From NCBI RefSeq assembly GCF_016031655.1, contig NZ_JACCHQ010000022.1, positions 1-64,000 on the forward strand: DNA of 64,000 bases. Reading direction: 5' to 3'. The position numbers were made by a program, and so were the translations under genes. The notes beneath the pieces were generated by a model, which saw only the letters and a list, made by a program, of their open reading frames with translations, was not told the DNA's origin and did no database searches. The stretch comes from Bradyrhizobium glycinis (GTDB taxonomy: Bacteria; Pseudomonadota; Alphaproteobacteria; Rhizobiales; Xanthobacteraceae). Of the stretch, positions 1-8,042 are shown in pieces. Within the stretch, counting starts at the first letter, position 1. Each line of letters opens with the position of its first letter.

Positions 1-44
1 CGCCGCTGGCCGCGCCGCAAGCAGGGGATTTCGAGACGGAGTAA
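1..44 (+). CDS. C-terminal tail of a gene entering from the left edge (partial)
   Basis: Reading in the frame that begins at base 3, the first bases stay open and end at a TAA at 42-44, giving a tail that reads roughly PLAAPQAGDFETE. A palindromic repeat begins eleven bases later, as it often does just after genes in this window. Too little is present to name the product, and a chance open frame of this length cannot be excluded. Confidence 0.3.
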   Translation, partial: PLAAPQAGDFETE

Positions 45-54
45 GTTTCTCCTC

Positions 55-207
55 CGTCATTGCGAGGAGCTCGCGACAAAATTGCGTAGCAATTTTGCGC
101 TGATGCGACGAAGCAATCCAGACTGTCACCACGGATGCAGTCTGGATTGCTTCGCGGAGCCTGTCATCGGGTCGCGCGCCGCGCGGACCCGTTGGCTCGC
201 AATGACG
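55..207. repeat. Palindromic intergenic repeat, family A, copy 1 (long form)
   Basis: The element begins CGTCATTGCGAGG and ends with the complement CGCAATGACG, with an inner AAGCAATCCAGA / TCTGGATTGCTT inverted pair. The same layout recurs at 2023, 21287 and 34492. This copy is almost twice as long as the others because each arm carries an extra nested hairpin: CAAAATTGC / GCAATTTTG on the left and GGGTCGCGCG / CGCGCGGACCC on the right. Confidence 0.85.
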
Positions 208-220
208 GAGTTTGCGGCGA

Positions 221-646
221 TCACCCCTTCAACGCCCCCATCAGCTTCGCCGCGTGTTTTTGCAGCACCTTGTCGTCTTCCTTGCGGCTCGCCGGCGGCA
301 GCATAGCGACACCGTCGTGGCGCGGCATCACGTGCATGTGCAGGTGAAACACCACCTGTCCGCCGGCGGGCTCGTTGAATTGCTGCACGGTGATGCCGTC
401 CGCGTCGAACGCCTTCATTGCGGCGGCCGCGATCTTGTGCGCGCCGCGGGCGACATGGGCGTAGTCGTCGGGCTTGATGTCCAGAATGTTGCGGGCAGGG
501 GCCTTCGGGATCACCAGCGTGTGACCGGGCACGCGCGGCATAATGTCGAGGAAGGCGAAGACGTGCTCGTCCTCGTACACTTTGTAGCAGGGCAGTTCGC
601 CGCGCAGGATTTTTGCGAAGATGTTGTTGCTGTCGTAGGCGGTCAT
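221..646 (-). CDS. HIT family nucleotide hydrolase
   Basis: This 141-residue protein is a complete histidine-triad (HIT) protein of the Hint/PKCI type. These are cytosolic nucleotidyl hydrolases or transferases that split purine nucleoside phosphoramidates and related nucleotides. The defining motif HLHMHVMPR is at residues 101-109, with His101, His103 and the likely catalytic His105. The N-terminal NIFAKILRGELPCYKVYED segment is typical of the family. The ATG at 646 gives the usual family length. It lies just upstream, on the same strand, of an acyltransferase-like gene, with about 50 bases between them. The physiological substrate cannot be read from the sequence. Confidence 0.9.
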   Translation of the reverse strand: MTAYDSNNIFAKILRGELPCYKVYEDEHVFAFLDIMPRVPGHTLVIPKAPARNILDIKPDDYAHVARGAHKIAAAAMKAFDADGITVQQFNEPAGGQVVFHLHMHVMPRHDGVAMLPPASRKEDDKVLQKHAAKLMGALKG

Positions 647-699
647 GGCGGCGGCTCCTCGAACGATTTCCGCTTACTGTCACCAGCGGTGGCGAGGCG

Positions 700-1941
700 T
701 CAAGGCGCCTCGTCGGCCCCTTTGCGGAACGGGCCGAGCTCGGCAAGCTCTCGTCCCGCTTCCGCAACATAGGCGCGCTCGCGCTTGAGGTAATCGTCGA
801 TGGCGCGGCGCAGGCCGGGATCGGCAATGAAGTGCGCGGAATGCGTGGTGCGCGGCAGGTAGCCGCGCGCGATCTTGTGCTCGCCCTGCGCGCCGGCTTC
901 GACGTGCTTCAGGCCGTGCTTGATCGCGAAATCGATCGCCTGGTAGTAGCAGACCTCGAAATGCAGGAACGGGTGATGCTCGACCGCGCCCCAGTTGCGG
1001 CCGAACAGCGTGTCCGAACCGATGAAGTTGATCGCGCCCGCAATCCAGCGATTGTTGCGGCGGGCCAATACCAGCAGCACGTCCTCGCTCATGGTCTCGC
1101 CGATCAGTGAGAAGAACTCGCGCGTCAGATACGGCCGTCCCCATTTGCGCGAGCCGGTCTCCATGTAGAATGCGAAGAAGGCGTCCCAGGCATCCTCCGT
1201 GATGTCCTTGCCGGTGAGCCAGTGGATTGTGATGCCGGCCGCGAGCGCATCGCGCCGCTCGCGTTTGATCGATTTGCGATGGCGCGAGTTCAGCGTCGCC
1301 AGGAAATCGTCGAAGCTCGCAAAGCCCTCATTGTGCCAGTGGAACTGCTGGTCGGTGCGCTGGAGGAAGCCGTGCTCGGCGAGCAGCTTCCATTCGTCCT
1401 CTCGCGCGAACGTGACGTGGACGGAAGAGGCCTTGCTGACGCCGCACAGCGCAATGAGGCCACTCGCCAGCGCCTCCCTGATCCGTGCGCGGTCGACGCC
1501 GTCGCGCACCAGCAGCCGCGGTCCTGTCGCCGGCGTGAAGGGAACCGAAACCTGGAGCTTCGGGTAGTAGTGCCCGCCGGCGCGCTCATAGGCATCGGCC
1601 CAACCGCGGTCGAAGACGTATTCGCCTTGGCTGTGCGATTTCAGGTAGCAGGGCGCGACTCCGGCGACGAGGCCATCGAGCTTGGCCACGAGGTGCCGCG
1701 GCGCCCAGCCAGTCCGGATCGTGGCCGAACCCGATTTCTCGGTGGCCGACAGAAATGCGTGCGAGACGAACGGGTTGTAGGCAGGTTTTAAGATGCCGAG
1801 GGAATTTTTTGGAAGAGCGGATGAGGTTCCGTTGCCAACCTCGTTGCACCGTCCACCGGGATTGGCACAGGCGTCCCAATCCTCCGGTGACACGGCGTCA
1901 ATCGAAGGTACGGCCTCGAGCGTGATTTCGGATGATACCAT
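700..1941 (-). CDS. FemAB/GNAT-like acyltransferase (COG3146, DUF482 family)
   Basis: The protein (413 residues from the ATG at 1941) matches the family often labelled 'peptidoglycan biosynthesis protein' or GNAT N-acetyltransferase. It has an N-terminal region with PLVARSWAP-type spacing and a C-terminal acyltransferase half with the stretch around 'FHWHNEGFASFDDFL' and 'GRNWGAVEHHPFLHFE'. The frame stays open to 2028, but the added residues look like intergenic coding noise, so I chose the internal ATG. The family is predicted to transfer an acyl or aminoacyl group, but no member's reaction is firmly known to me, so the function remains general. No membrane segment or signal peptide is visible. 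Confidence 0.8.
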   Translation of the reverse strand: MVSSEITLEAVPSIDAVSPEDWDACANPGGRCNEVGNGTSSALPKNSLGILKPAYNPFVSHAFLSATEKSGSATIRTGWAPRHLVAKLDGLVAGVAPCYLKSHSQGEYVFDRGWADAYERAGGHYYPKLQVSVPFTPATGPRLLVRDGVDRARIREALASGLIALCGVSKASSVHVTFAREDEWKLLAEHGFLQRTDQQFHWHNEGFASFDDFLATLNSRHRKSIKRERRDALAAGITIHWLTGKDITEDAWDAFFAFYMETGSRKWGRPYLTREFFSLIGETMSEDVLLVLARRNNRWIAGAINFIGSDTLFGRNWGAVEHHPFLHFEVCYYQAIDFAIKHGLKHVEAGAQGEHKIARGYLPRTTHSAHFIADPGLRRAIDDYLKRERAYVAEAGRELAELGPFRKGADEAP

Positions 1942-2022
1942 CGTGCCCAAGATCGTGCATTGCAGCAGCGACTTCAAGGGGCGGGAAGGCAGGGTGGGAG
2001 GAGGTCTGGCGGCCTCCACCGC

Positions 2023-2109
2023 CGTCATTGCGAGGAGCCCTTGCGACGAAGCAATCCAGAGTCTCTCCGTGGAGGGATCCTGGATTGCTTCGCTGCGCTC
2101 GCAATGACG
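2023..2109. repeat. Palindromic intergenic repeat, family A, copy 2
   Basis: The arms CGTCATTGCGAGGAGCC and CTGCGCTCGCAATGACG face each other, with an internal AAGCAATCCAG / CTGGATTGCTT pair. The element lies between the acyltransferase gene and the glycerophosphodiesterase gene, so it may end or insulate transcripts. It contains no gene. Confidence 0.9.
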
Positions 2110-2124
2110 CGGAGGGTGGGGTCC

Positions 2125-2871
2125 CTACGGCACGAACCCCTCGAAGATCATCTGGTCCGCATAGCGCCCGACCCGGCTGCGCTGCTCCGGCGTGCGGACG
2201 GTCCAGCCGAGCAGGGCGCAGCCGAAGACATTGCGGGCGATCCAGGGGGCGGGGGCCGGGAGGTGGTCGACCTTGAAGGCGACGAAATGCGGTCGGGTCT
2301 GCAAGCCGTGGCGCAGGTACAGCATGCTGTCGCGCTGCTCTTGGGTGAGCTTGGCCCAGTACTCGTCCTCGTAGCTCCGCTGCGCGACGATGCCGCGGGG
2401 GCGGTTGGGCAACAGCTCACGCAGCCCCAGCACCTGGTCGGGATCGAACGACATGCCGACGGCGGGGCCGTCATACGACGCCAGCACCTCGGCCATCCGC
2501 TTCACCAGCTTGCGATCGCCACCGAAATGGCTCTTCACCTCGATCACCAGGGGCACACGTCCGGCGACCAGGGCGCAGAGGTCGGCGAGCGACATCATCC
2601 GCTCGTCGGTGTCCTTGAACCTGACGGCCTTCAGCTCGGCCGCGGTCTTTGCGATCACCTCGCCGGTGGCCTCGGTGAGCCGGCCCAGGGCATGGTCATG
2701 ATGGACCATCGCCTCGCCGTCGGCCGAGAGCTGGATATCCACCTCGATCGCGAAATTGCCCGCAATCGCAGCCTGCACCGCGCCCGGCATGTTCTCGACG
2801 ATGCCGCGCGAAATGTCATGCAGGCCGCGATGGGCGACCGGCCGGGCTGTCAGCCAATCCGGAGCGCGCAT
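2125..2871 (-). CDS. Glycerophosphodiester phosphodiesterase
   Basis: This 248-residue protein should hydrolyse glycerophosphodiesters to glycerol 3-phosphate and an alcohol, as in phospholipid head-group turnover. The GDPD signature is clear: AHRGLH at 13-18 (His14, catalytic), EN at 26-27, the metal-binding EVD at 43-45, and the second catalytic His in MVHHD near 57-58. A VIEVKSH segment follows about halfway and contributes further metal ligands. There is no signal peptide, so it is probably cytosolic (UgpQ-like). It begins only six bases after the stop of the RidA gene on the same strand, so the two are probably cotranscribed. Confidence 0.9.
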   Translation of the reverse strand: MRAPDWLTARPVAHRGLHDISRGIVENMPGAVQAAIAGNFAIEVDIQLSADGEAMVHHDHALGRLTEATGEVIAKTAAELKAVRFKDTDERMMSLADLCALVAGRVPLVIEVKSHFGGDRKLVKRMAEVLASYDGPAVGMSFDPDQVLGLRELLPNRPRGIVAQRSYEDEYWAKLTQEQRDSMLYLRHGLQTRPHFVAFKVDHLPAPAPWIARNVFGCALLGWTVRTPEQRSRVGRYADQMIFEGFVP

Positions 2872-2877
2872 TTGGCG

Positions 2878-3345
2878 TCAGGCGACCTCGAACACGCCTT
2901 CGACCTCGACCGCCGCGTCCGCAGGCAGCGAGGCGACACCGACGGTGGTGCGGGCGTGGCGGCCCTTGTCACCGAAGGCGGCGACCATCAGGTCGGAAGC
3001 GCCGTTGAGCACCTTCGGCCCGTCCAGGAAATCCGGGGCCGAGTTGATGAAGCCGCCGAGGCGCACCACGCGTACGACCTTGTCGAGATCGCCGAGCGCC
3101 GCCTTGACCTGGGCCAGCAGGTTGACCGCGCAGCCGCGCGCGGCTGCGGCGCCGTCCTCGATCGAGACGCCGGCGCCCAGCTTGCCCTTGGCAATCAGCT
3201 TGCCGGCGGGGTCGAAGCAGACCTGGCCGGAGACGAACAGGAGGTTGCCGGTGCGCACGAAGGGCACGTAGTTGGCGACGGGGGTCGGGGCCTCGTGCAG
3301 CTTGATGCCTTGCTCCGCCAGTTTCTGCTCGACCGTACCCGCCAT
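2878..3345 (-). CDS. RidA/YjgF family protein (Arg-containing)
   Basis: This is a RidA-family protein of 155 residues from the ATG at 3345, which is preceded by a GAGGTGG ribosome-binding site. Upstream codons open to 3435 lack such a site. RidA enzymes deaminate reactive enamine/imine intermediates made by PLP enzymes. The C-terminal HARTTVGVASLP keeps the arginine that binds the substrate carboxylate, and the region after it ends VEVEGVFEVA where active RidA proteins usually have IEIEAIA. It is the longer YjgF subtype often annotated as 'RidA family protein'. It precedes the phosphodiesterase gene in a likely two-gene unit. Confidence 0.88.
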   Translation of the reverse strand: MAGTVEQKLAEQGIKLHEAPTPVANYVPFVRTGNLLFVSGQVCFDPAGKLIAKGKLGAGVSIEDGAAAARGCAVNLLAQVKAALGDLDKVVRVVRLGGFINSAPDFLDGPKVLNGASDLMVAAFGDKGRHARTTVGVASLPADAAVEVEGVFEVA

Positions 3346-3572
3346 GTCCACCTCATTGTCCAAAATCCTTCGCTCCGGCGCGTCGCCTGGATGGCCGGGC
3401 GGGCCCTGTTTCGCCCATCGTGCCGCCACATGCAAGCAACCGGAGAGGCTGCATCTTGTTGAGGCAGGCCAGCAGGTTCACATGGAGGGGCAATTTACGT
3501 TTACGGCCTCAGTTGCGGCGCAATGGAACGGTCATTAAAATGTCGAATCTGCGCTTTCCTCAGGGAACAGAC

Positions 3573-4418
3573 ATGGTGCACCTTTTCCGGACTTCGCTCG
3601 GTGTGATGGCGCTCGCCGCGGCCAGTGTCGGCCTTGGCGGCGTAGCCCAGGCTGCCAACGGTCCGTTTCTCGCGCACCAGGCGCTCTATGATCTCCGCCT
3701 CGTCAAATCACGCACCAATTCGGTTAATAGCGCCCGCGGCCGGATCCTCTACAATTTCACCGGGAACGCTTGCGAGGGCTATACCTCGGAATTCCGCCAG
3801 GTCTCCGAGCTCGACAGCGGCGAGGGCAAGGTCACGCTCAGCGACCTCCGCTCCAATTCCTGGGAGGATGCCGCGGGCAAGAGCTACCGTTTCAAGATCG
3901 AGACCCGCATGAACGAGGCGGATGCCGGCCGCGTCGACGGCTCGGCCGAGCGCGACGGCGACCACATCAACGTCAAGCTGAAGCTGCCGGCGCCGAAGAC
4001 GTTCACGCTCGACGGCAAGATCGTGTTCCCGACCGAGCAGATCCAGCGCATCATTGCCGCCGCGAAGGAAGGCAAATCGCTGCTCGAGCTCTCCGTCTAT
4101 GACGGCTCCGATGACGGCCAGAAGGTCTACAACACGCTGACCGTGATCGGCCAGCCGATCCCCGCCGACCGTGCCACCTCGTCCGATCCGTCGACCGCGG
4201 ACGAGCACATGAAGTCGCTCAAGCGCTGGCCCGTCACCGTCAGCTATTTCGACCGCGACGCCCAGCAGAAAGAGGGCGAGCAGACGCCGGTCTATGCGAT
4301 GGCGTTCGAGCTCTATGAGAACGGCGTCTCGCGCCAGCTCGTGCTCGACTACAACGATTTCGTCATCTCCGGCGCCATGGGCAAGTTCGACGTCAAGGAC
4401 AGCAAGCCCTGTAATTGA
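3573..4418 (+). CDS. eipB: Cell envelope integrity protein EipB (DUF1849)
   Basis: The 281-residue product matches EipB, a periplasmic beta-spiral protein needed for envelope integrity in Brucella and conserved in Hyphomicrobiales. From the ATG at 3573 it has a clean signal peptide: a short basic start, a hydrophobic run of alanines and leucines, and cleavage near AQA-AN at residue 27. The mature part starts PFLAHQALYDLRL, typical of the family. Cys67 (NACEGY) and Cys280 (KPCN) correspond to the conserved disulfide pair known from Brucella EipB. The frame is open further upstream, with another ATG at 3540, but only the chosen start places the signal sequence at the N-terminus. Confidence 0.9.
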   Translation: MVHLFRTSLGVMALAAASVGLGGVAQAANGPFLAHQALYDLRLVKSRTNSVNSARGRILYNFTGNACEGYTSEFRQVSELDSGEGKVTLSDLRSNSWEDAAGKSYRFKIETRMNEADAGRVDGSAERDGDHINVKLKLPAPKTFTLDGKIVFPTEQIQRIIAAAKEGKSLLELSVYDGSDDGQKVYNTLTVIGQPIPADRATSSDPSTADEHMKSLKRWPVTVSYFDRDAQQKEGEQTPVYAMAFELYENGVSRQLVLDYNDFVISGAMGKFDVKDSKPCN

Positions 4419-4446
4419 GGCTATGCTCTCTCCTCGCGAGCAGCGC

Positions 4447-4541
4447 CGTAGGGTGGGCAAAGCGGAGCGTGTCCACGCATTCTCTCGATAATCATTGATA
4501 GACGGTGGGCACGGCGCAAGTGCGCCTTTGCCCACCCTACG
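4447..4541. repeat. Palindromic intergenic repeat, family C
   Basis: The outer arms CGTAGGGTGGGCAAAG and CTTTGCCCACCCTACG are perfect inverted copies around a central segment with CGGAGCGTG and ACGGCGCAAG. It lies between eipB and a RidA-like gene on the same strand. It resembles the GTAGGGTGGGCAAAG palindromes scattered in Bradyrhizobium genomes. Confidence 0.85.
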
Positions 4542-4641
4542 AGATCTCTCTTCGCAGCGTTGCTCCTCGCCATGACGGACTAGCTCTCGTCACACTCTCC
4601 AGCTACGCTCCCTCCCAACCACAAACTCGGGGAGCCAGCCC

Positions 4642-5043
4642 ATGCCGAAGCTCGACCATCTCCGCCCCAGCGGCCTGCATCACAATCCCGCCTATTCCCA
4701 CGTCGTCACCGCGGCGGGTGCGCGCACGATTTACATTTCTGGCCAGGTCTCGACTGACGAGGAGGGGCGGATCGTCGGGGAGGGCGATATCGCCGCGCAG
4801 ACGACGCAGGTGATGCAGAATCTCGGCCTCGCGCTCAAGGCGGCCGGTGCGAGCTATTCCAACATCGTCAAGATCACGACCTTCGTGGTGAACTACAAGC
4901 CGGAGCTGCGGCCCATCATCGGCAAGGCCCGCTCCGCCTTTTTCGAGGGCATGGAGCCGCCGGCCTCGACGCTCGTCGGCGTCTCCGCGCTCGCCGCGCC
5001 GGAATGGCTGATCGAGATCGAGGCGGTGGCGGTTGCGGATTGA
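4642..5043 (+). CDS. RidA-like protein lacking the substrate-binding arginine
   Basis: This is a 133-residue member of the RidA/YER057c/UK114 superfamily, recognisable from FYISGQVS-like TIYISGQVSTDEEG, the GASYSNIVKITTFVVN segment and the C-terminal WLIEIEAVAV. The position that holds the catalytic arginine in true RidA (PARTT...) reads PASTLVGV here, so the enamine deaminase activity shown for archetypal RidA is doubtful. Such proteins fall in the Rid4-Rid7 type subgroups, whose functions are mostly unknown. The preceding 100 bases hold a palindromic repeat, so the gene is probably transcribed by itself. It converges on the ACT-domain gene. Confidence 0.85.
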   Translation: MPKLDHLRPSGLHHNPAYSHVVTAAGARTIYISGQVSTDEEGRIVGEGDIAAQTTQVMQNLGLALKAAGASYSNIVKITTFVVNYKPELRPIIGKARSAFFEGMEPPASTLVGVSALAAPEWLIEIEAVAVAD

Positions 5044-5048
5044 ACGGG

Positions 5049-5456
5049 CTACGAGTGCTTCGCTCCGGACATTTCCCGTAGGACAGCCATCGCTTCATCG
5101 GCCCGGTCGACAGGCACGAAGAGGTGGTCGTGATGAAAGGCGGACACCGCATTCACACTGATGCCGGCCTCGGCGAGGCGCGCCGTGATCGCTGCCAGAA
5201 AGCCCACTGCATCCAGCGCGGAGTGAACCGTGAGCGTGATCAGGCGCGCCGGAAAATCGTGGCGTAGTCCGGCACGCTCGGCCTCCTCGTGTCTTATGAT
5301 TAGGGTTGTTCCTTCGCGTTCGCGGAAGGTCAGCATCGGGCTGATCGTGGCTGGAATGCTCACGCCTGGCGCAAGCGTGCAGAACACGAAGGTGCCGTTC
5401 ACCAGCTCCGGCTTCATGTCTTTCAAGAGCGCGTTGAGATCGCGTTCGCCGGTCAC
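5049..5456 (-). CDS. ACT domain-containing protein
   Basis: This 135-residue protein carries two ACT-like halves of the kind found in stand-alone ACT/CASTOR-type amino-acid sensors. The C-terminal half, LDAVGFLAAITARLAEAGISVNAVSAFHHDHLFV split over residues 80-115, is the clearest beta-alpha-beta ACT signature with a glycine in the ligand turn. The N-terminal half opens with a FVFCTL strand and contains a TLII strand. No enzymatic domain is attached, so a regulatory or ligand-binding role is more likely than catalysis. It is convergent with the RidA-like gene, five bases from its stop. Confidence 0.8.
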   Translation of the reverse strand: MTGERDLNALLKDMKPELVNGTFVFCTLAPGVSIPATISPMLTFREREGTTLIIRHEEAERAGLRHDFPARLITLTVHSALDAVGFLAAITARLAEAGISVNAVSAFHHDHLFVPVDRADEAMAVLREMSGAKHS

Positions 5457-5652
5457 GGTGCGAGCCTCCGGCCGAGGAGGGCTGTCTGCGCCGTTGCGAG
5501 GCTATCGACGCCAGCGGCCATGTCCAACATACCTTTGTATATCTCCTCTAATCCTTCTCATGCGCTGGGCTTACGCTGGTACAATTGAGCGACGGCGGGA
5601 GATTCTTACAATTTGAGTCCACTCGGGTCACTGTCACTGCGAGGAAGCTCAA

Positions 5653-5808
5653 ATGAACGTTGTCATTCGAAAGCTCAACGGCTTGTGGCACCTCATCATC
5701 GGGTCCTGTCAGATCCGAACTCCGTTCCTGGAGACTCAGGATCGGGAGTTGGTCGTTCAGTATGCCAGACGCGTCTATCCGGGTGCACGGATCTTTGAAC
5801 GCGACTGA
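5653..5808 (+). CDS. Small hypothetical protein (51 residues)
   Basis: An ATG at 5653 is preceded by GAGGA at a good distance and opens a 51-codon frame ending in TGA at 5806. The product reads like a compact, well-composed protein: it starts MNVVIRKLNGLWHLIIG, continues with an IRTPFLET segment, and ends ARIFERD. Residue composition and the ribosome-binding site support a real gene, but I do not recognise a family. It fills the space between the ACT-domain gene and dinB, pointing right toward the dinB stop. Confidence 0.55.
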   Translation: MNVVIRKLNGLWHLIIGSCQIRTPFLETQDRELVVQYARRVYPGARIFERD

Positions 5809-5824
5809 GGAGAGCAGGACTAGA

Positions 5825-7114
5825 TCACTCCTGCGCCTTCTCCGGGCCCTCATAGGCGATGCCGCGGATCACCGCGGCGCTGCCGAACTTCTTGCGCAGG
5901 CTATCGACCGCGCGCTCGGCGTGGGCGGCGCGGCGGTCGAGCATGTCGGTGTCGTCGATCGCGGAGCCCTCGCGCAGCGCGCTGACGCCAGCGCCCATCA
6001 GGCGGAAGGCGGTGCCGTCGATCTCCTTGGCCAGCATCTCGCGACAGATCGAGAAGATCTTTGCGGCGAGCTGCGTCGGGGCGGCGATCGATTGCGAGCG
6101 CGTGCGCTGGCGGAAATCGGCGGTCTTCAGCTTCAACGTCACGGTGGACCCGGCGAGCTCGCTGCTCTTCAGCCGCGACGACGTCTTCTCGCAGAGCCGC
6201 CAGAGGATCTTCTCCAGCGTCGCGAAGTCGCGGATGTCGGTCTCGAACGTGGTCTCGCTTGAAATGGTCTTGGCGCCACGGTCAGGCTCGACGCGGCGGT
6301 CGTCGATGCCGCGGGCGAGCCGCCACAGCCTACGGCCGTCGCTCGGAAACTGCCGTATCGTCTCGATCTCGTCGGCCTTCTGCAGGTCGGCGATGATGCG
6401 AAAGCCGCGCTGCACCAGGCGCTCCTGTGTAGCGGGGCCGACGCCGAAGATGAAGCCGACCGGCTTCTCCGCCAGCATCGCGCGCGCTTCCTCCTGGTCG
6501 AGCGCGGCGAAGCCTCTGGGCTTGTCGAGGTCGGAGGCGATCTTGGCCAGGAACTTGTTGCAGGACAGGCCGACCGAGACGGTGATGCCGATGTCGCGCT
6601 CGACATCGCGGGCAAAGCGCGCCAGCACCTTGGCGGGGATCATGCCGTGCACCCGCTCGGTGCCGGAGAGATCGAGGAAGGCCTCGTCGATCGAGAGCGG
6701 CTCGACCAGCGGCGTCAGCGCCTGCATGGCCTGACGGACCTCGCGGCCGACCCGGACGTACTTTGCCATGTCCGGGCGGATCACGGTCGCATGCGGACAG
6801 GCTTCCAAAGCCTTGAACATCGGCATCGCCGAGCGCACGCCATAGGTGCGCGCGATGTAACAGGCGGCCGATACCACGCCGCGCTTGCCGCCGCCGATGA
6901 TGACGGGCTTGTCGGCGATGTCAGGATTGTCGCGCTTCTCGACCGTCGCGTAGAAGGCATCGCAGTCGATATGGGCGATGGTGAGGCCCGCGAGCGAGCG
7001 GTGGCGGACGAGGCGGGGGGAACCGCAGGCCGAGCAGCGCCGCACGCTCATGTCGAGGTCGGCCAGACAATCCCGGCAGAAGCAGCGGGGCCCGGCCGGC
7101 TCTGGAACGCTCAC
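5825..7114 (-). CDS. dinB: DNA polymerase IV (Y family) with N-terminal zinc-ribbon-like extension
   Basis: This translesion polymerase synthesises DNA past damaged bases and lacks proofreading. The catalytic palm is complete: HIDCDAFYATVE around residue 48-59 supplies the first metal-binding Asp, and LSIDEAFLDL supplies the second Asp-Glu pair. The finger, thumb (GVGPATQERL helix-hairpin-helix) and little-finger regions follow. Ahead of the palm lie about 40 extra residues with CFCRDC and CSACG, two CxxC-type pairs that could form a zinc ribbon. The GTG at 7114 overlaps the TGA of the upstream DUF3572 gene by four bases, suggesting translational coupling. A TTG at 7132 is also in frame, but the coupled GTG is more convincing. 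I see no LexA box. Confidence 0.92.
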   Translation of the reverse strand: MSVPEPAGPRCFCRDCLADLDMSVRRCSACGSPRLVRHRSLAGLTIAHIDCDAFYATVEKRDNPDIADKPVIIGGGKRGVVSAACYIARTYGVRSAMPMFKALEACPHATVIRPDMAKYVRVGREVRQAMQALTPLVEPLSIDEAFLDLSGTERVHGMIPAKVLARFARDVERDIGITVSVGLSCNKFLAKIASDLDKPRGFAALDQEEARAMLAEKPVGFIFGVGPATQERLVQRGFRIIADLQKADEIETIRQFPSDGRRLWRLARGIDDRRVEPDRGAKTISSETTFETDIRDFATLEKILWRLCEKTSSRLKSSELAGSTVTLKLKTADFRQRTRSQSIAAPTQLAAKIFSICREMLAKEIDGTAFRLMGAGVSALREGSAIDDTDMLDRRAAHAERAVDSLRKKFGSAAVIRGIAYEGPEKAQE

Positions 7115-7422
7115 GGCACGTCGCGCTCCCAAGAGGGGTCGCCGAGCGCATCGCCGAGCACCTGCCGAGCCGCGGCAACGTTGGTCGGATGCAGTTCCGC
7201 GGCCTTGGCAAAGGCCTTCACCGTGGCATCGTCCCGCATCACGAAATCGAGCACGCTGAGGAGGAAATTCGGGTCCGCGGCGGCGTTGCGCAGGGTCTCC
7301 GGACCGACCCCCGTCTCGGCCAAGAACAGGCCCAGCCGCTCAGGCTCGCCCGCGACGAAGGACAGGGCCTGAATCGCAACGATTTCAGCGACTTCGCGGG
7401 GGTTGTGAACAGGCTTTTTCAC
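7111..7422 (-). CDS. DUF3572 family protein
   Basis: The 103-residue protein matches DUF3572, a small alphaproteobacterial family of unknown role that commonly sits beside divK and dinB. It is acidic-to-neutral and predicted helical, with characteristic EVAEIVAIQALSFVAGEPE and FLLSVLDFVMRDD segments and no cysteine or membrane segment. Its stop codon overlaps the dinB start by four bases, so the two are likely one transcript and translationally coupled. That link to a translesion polymerase is conserved context, but it does not establish a DNA-repair function. Confidence 0.85.
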   Translation of the reverse strand: MKKPVHNPREVAEIVAIQALSFVAGEPERLGLFLAETGVGPETLRNAAADPNFLLSVLDFVMRDDATVKAFAKAAELHPTNVAAARQVLGDALGDPSWERDVP

Positions 7423-7662
7423 GGGGACGGTTTGCCTTTCCGTTAACTTTCGGTCTCTAATTTGGAATCATCATGCCCGAGTCTCGTGCTCGAGTCTTCC
7501 GGCCCCGACAAGCAACTGGAAACCACATCGCAGAAAGTGGGCCGTCGGGTTTAACGAAACTCAAGCGAATCTGAGGCTAGTTTGAATCCAGTTTTCGAAA
7601 CGCCGGGAAGCGGCGTCTGAGGCGTCACATGTACCGGTCCTTCGGACCAACAGGAGGGCGGG

Positions 7663-8028
7663 ATGGCTAAGACCGTCCTGATCGTGGAAGACAACGAGCT
7701 CAACATGAAGCTCTTCCGCGACCTGTTGGAGGCACACGGGTACCAGACCTCCGGCACCAGCAACGGCTACGAGGCGCTCGACCTCGTGCGCAAGATGCGG
7801 CCCGACCTCGTGCTGATGGACATCCAGCTGCCGCAGGTCTCCGGCCTCGAGGTGACGCGCTGGATCAAGGACGATCCGGAGCTGCGTGCCATTCCCGTCG
7901 TCGCGGTCACGGCGTTCGCGATGAAGGGCGACGAAGAGCGCATCCGCGAGGGCGGCTGCGAAGCCTATTTGTCCAAGCCGATCTCGGTCGGCAAATTCAT
8001 TGAGACGGTCCGGCGTTTTATCGGATAG
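7663..8028 (+). CDS. divK: Single-domain response regulator DivK
   Basis: This 121-residue stand-alone receiver domain matches DivK, the essential cell-polarity and cell-cycle regulator of alphaproteobacteria. Phosphorylated DivK acts on the DivL/CckA branch to lower CtrA activity. The acidic pocket (Glu9-Asp10), the phosphoacceptor Asp53 (LVLMDIQLP) and the C-terminal lysine of LSKPIS are all present. There is no output domain. The ATG at 7663 follows an AGGAGGG ribosome-binding site. pleD starts 15 bases downstream, the classic divK-pleD operon. The 240-base leader upstream probably holds its promoter, but I could not find a full TTAA-N7-TTAA CtrA site in it. Confidence 0.95.
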   Translation: MAKTVLIVEDNELNMKLFRDLLEAHGYQTSGTSNGYEALDLVRKMRPDLVLMDIQLPQVSGLEVTRWIKDDPELRAIPVVAVTAFAMKGDEERIREGGCEAYLSKPISVGKFIETVRRFIG

Positions 8029-8042
8029 GAAGTGAGTTCACA

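Noticed and set aside
55..207. CRISPR-like array at the left edge
   Set aside because: The repeat is a single palindrome with nested hairpins, without regularly spaced direct repeats.
7423..7662. CtrA binding site upstream of divK
   Set aside because: Isolated TTAAC/TTTAAC pieces exist, but no TTAA-N7-TTAA arrangement was found.
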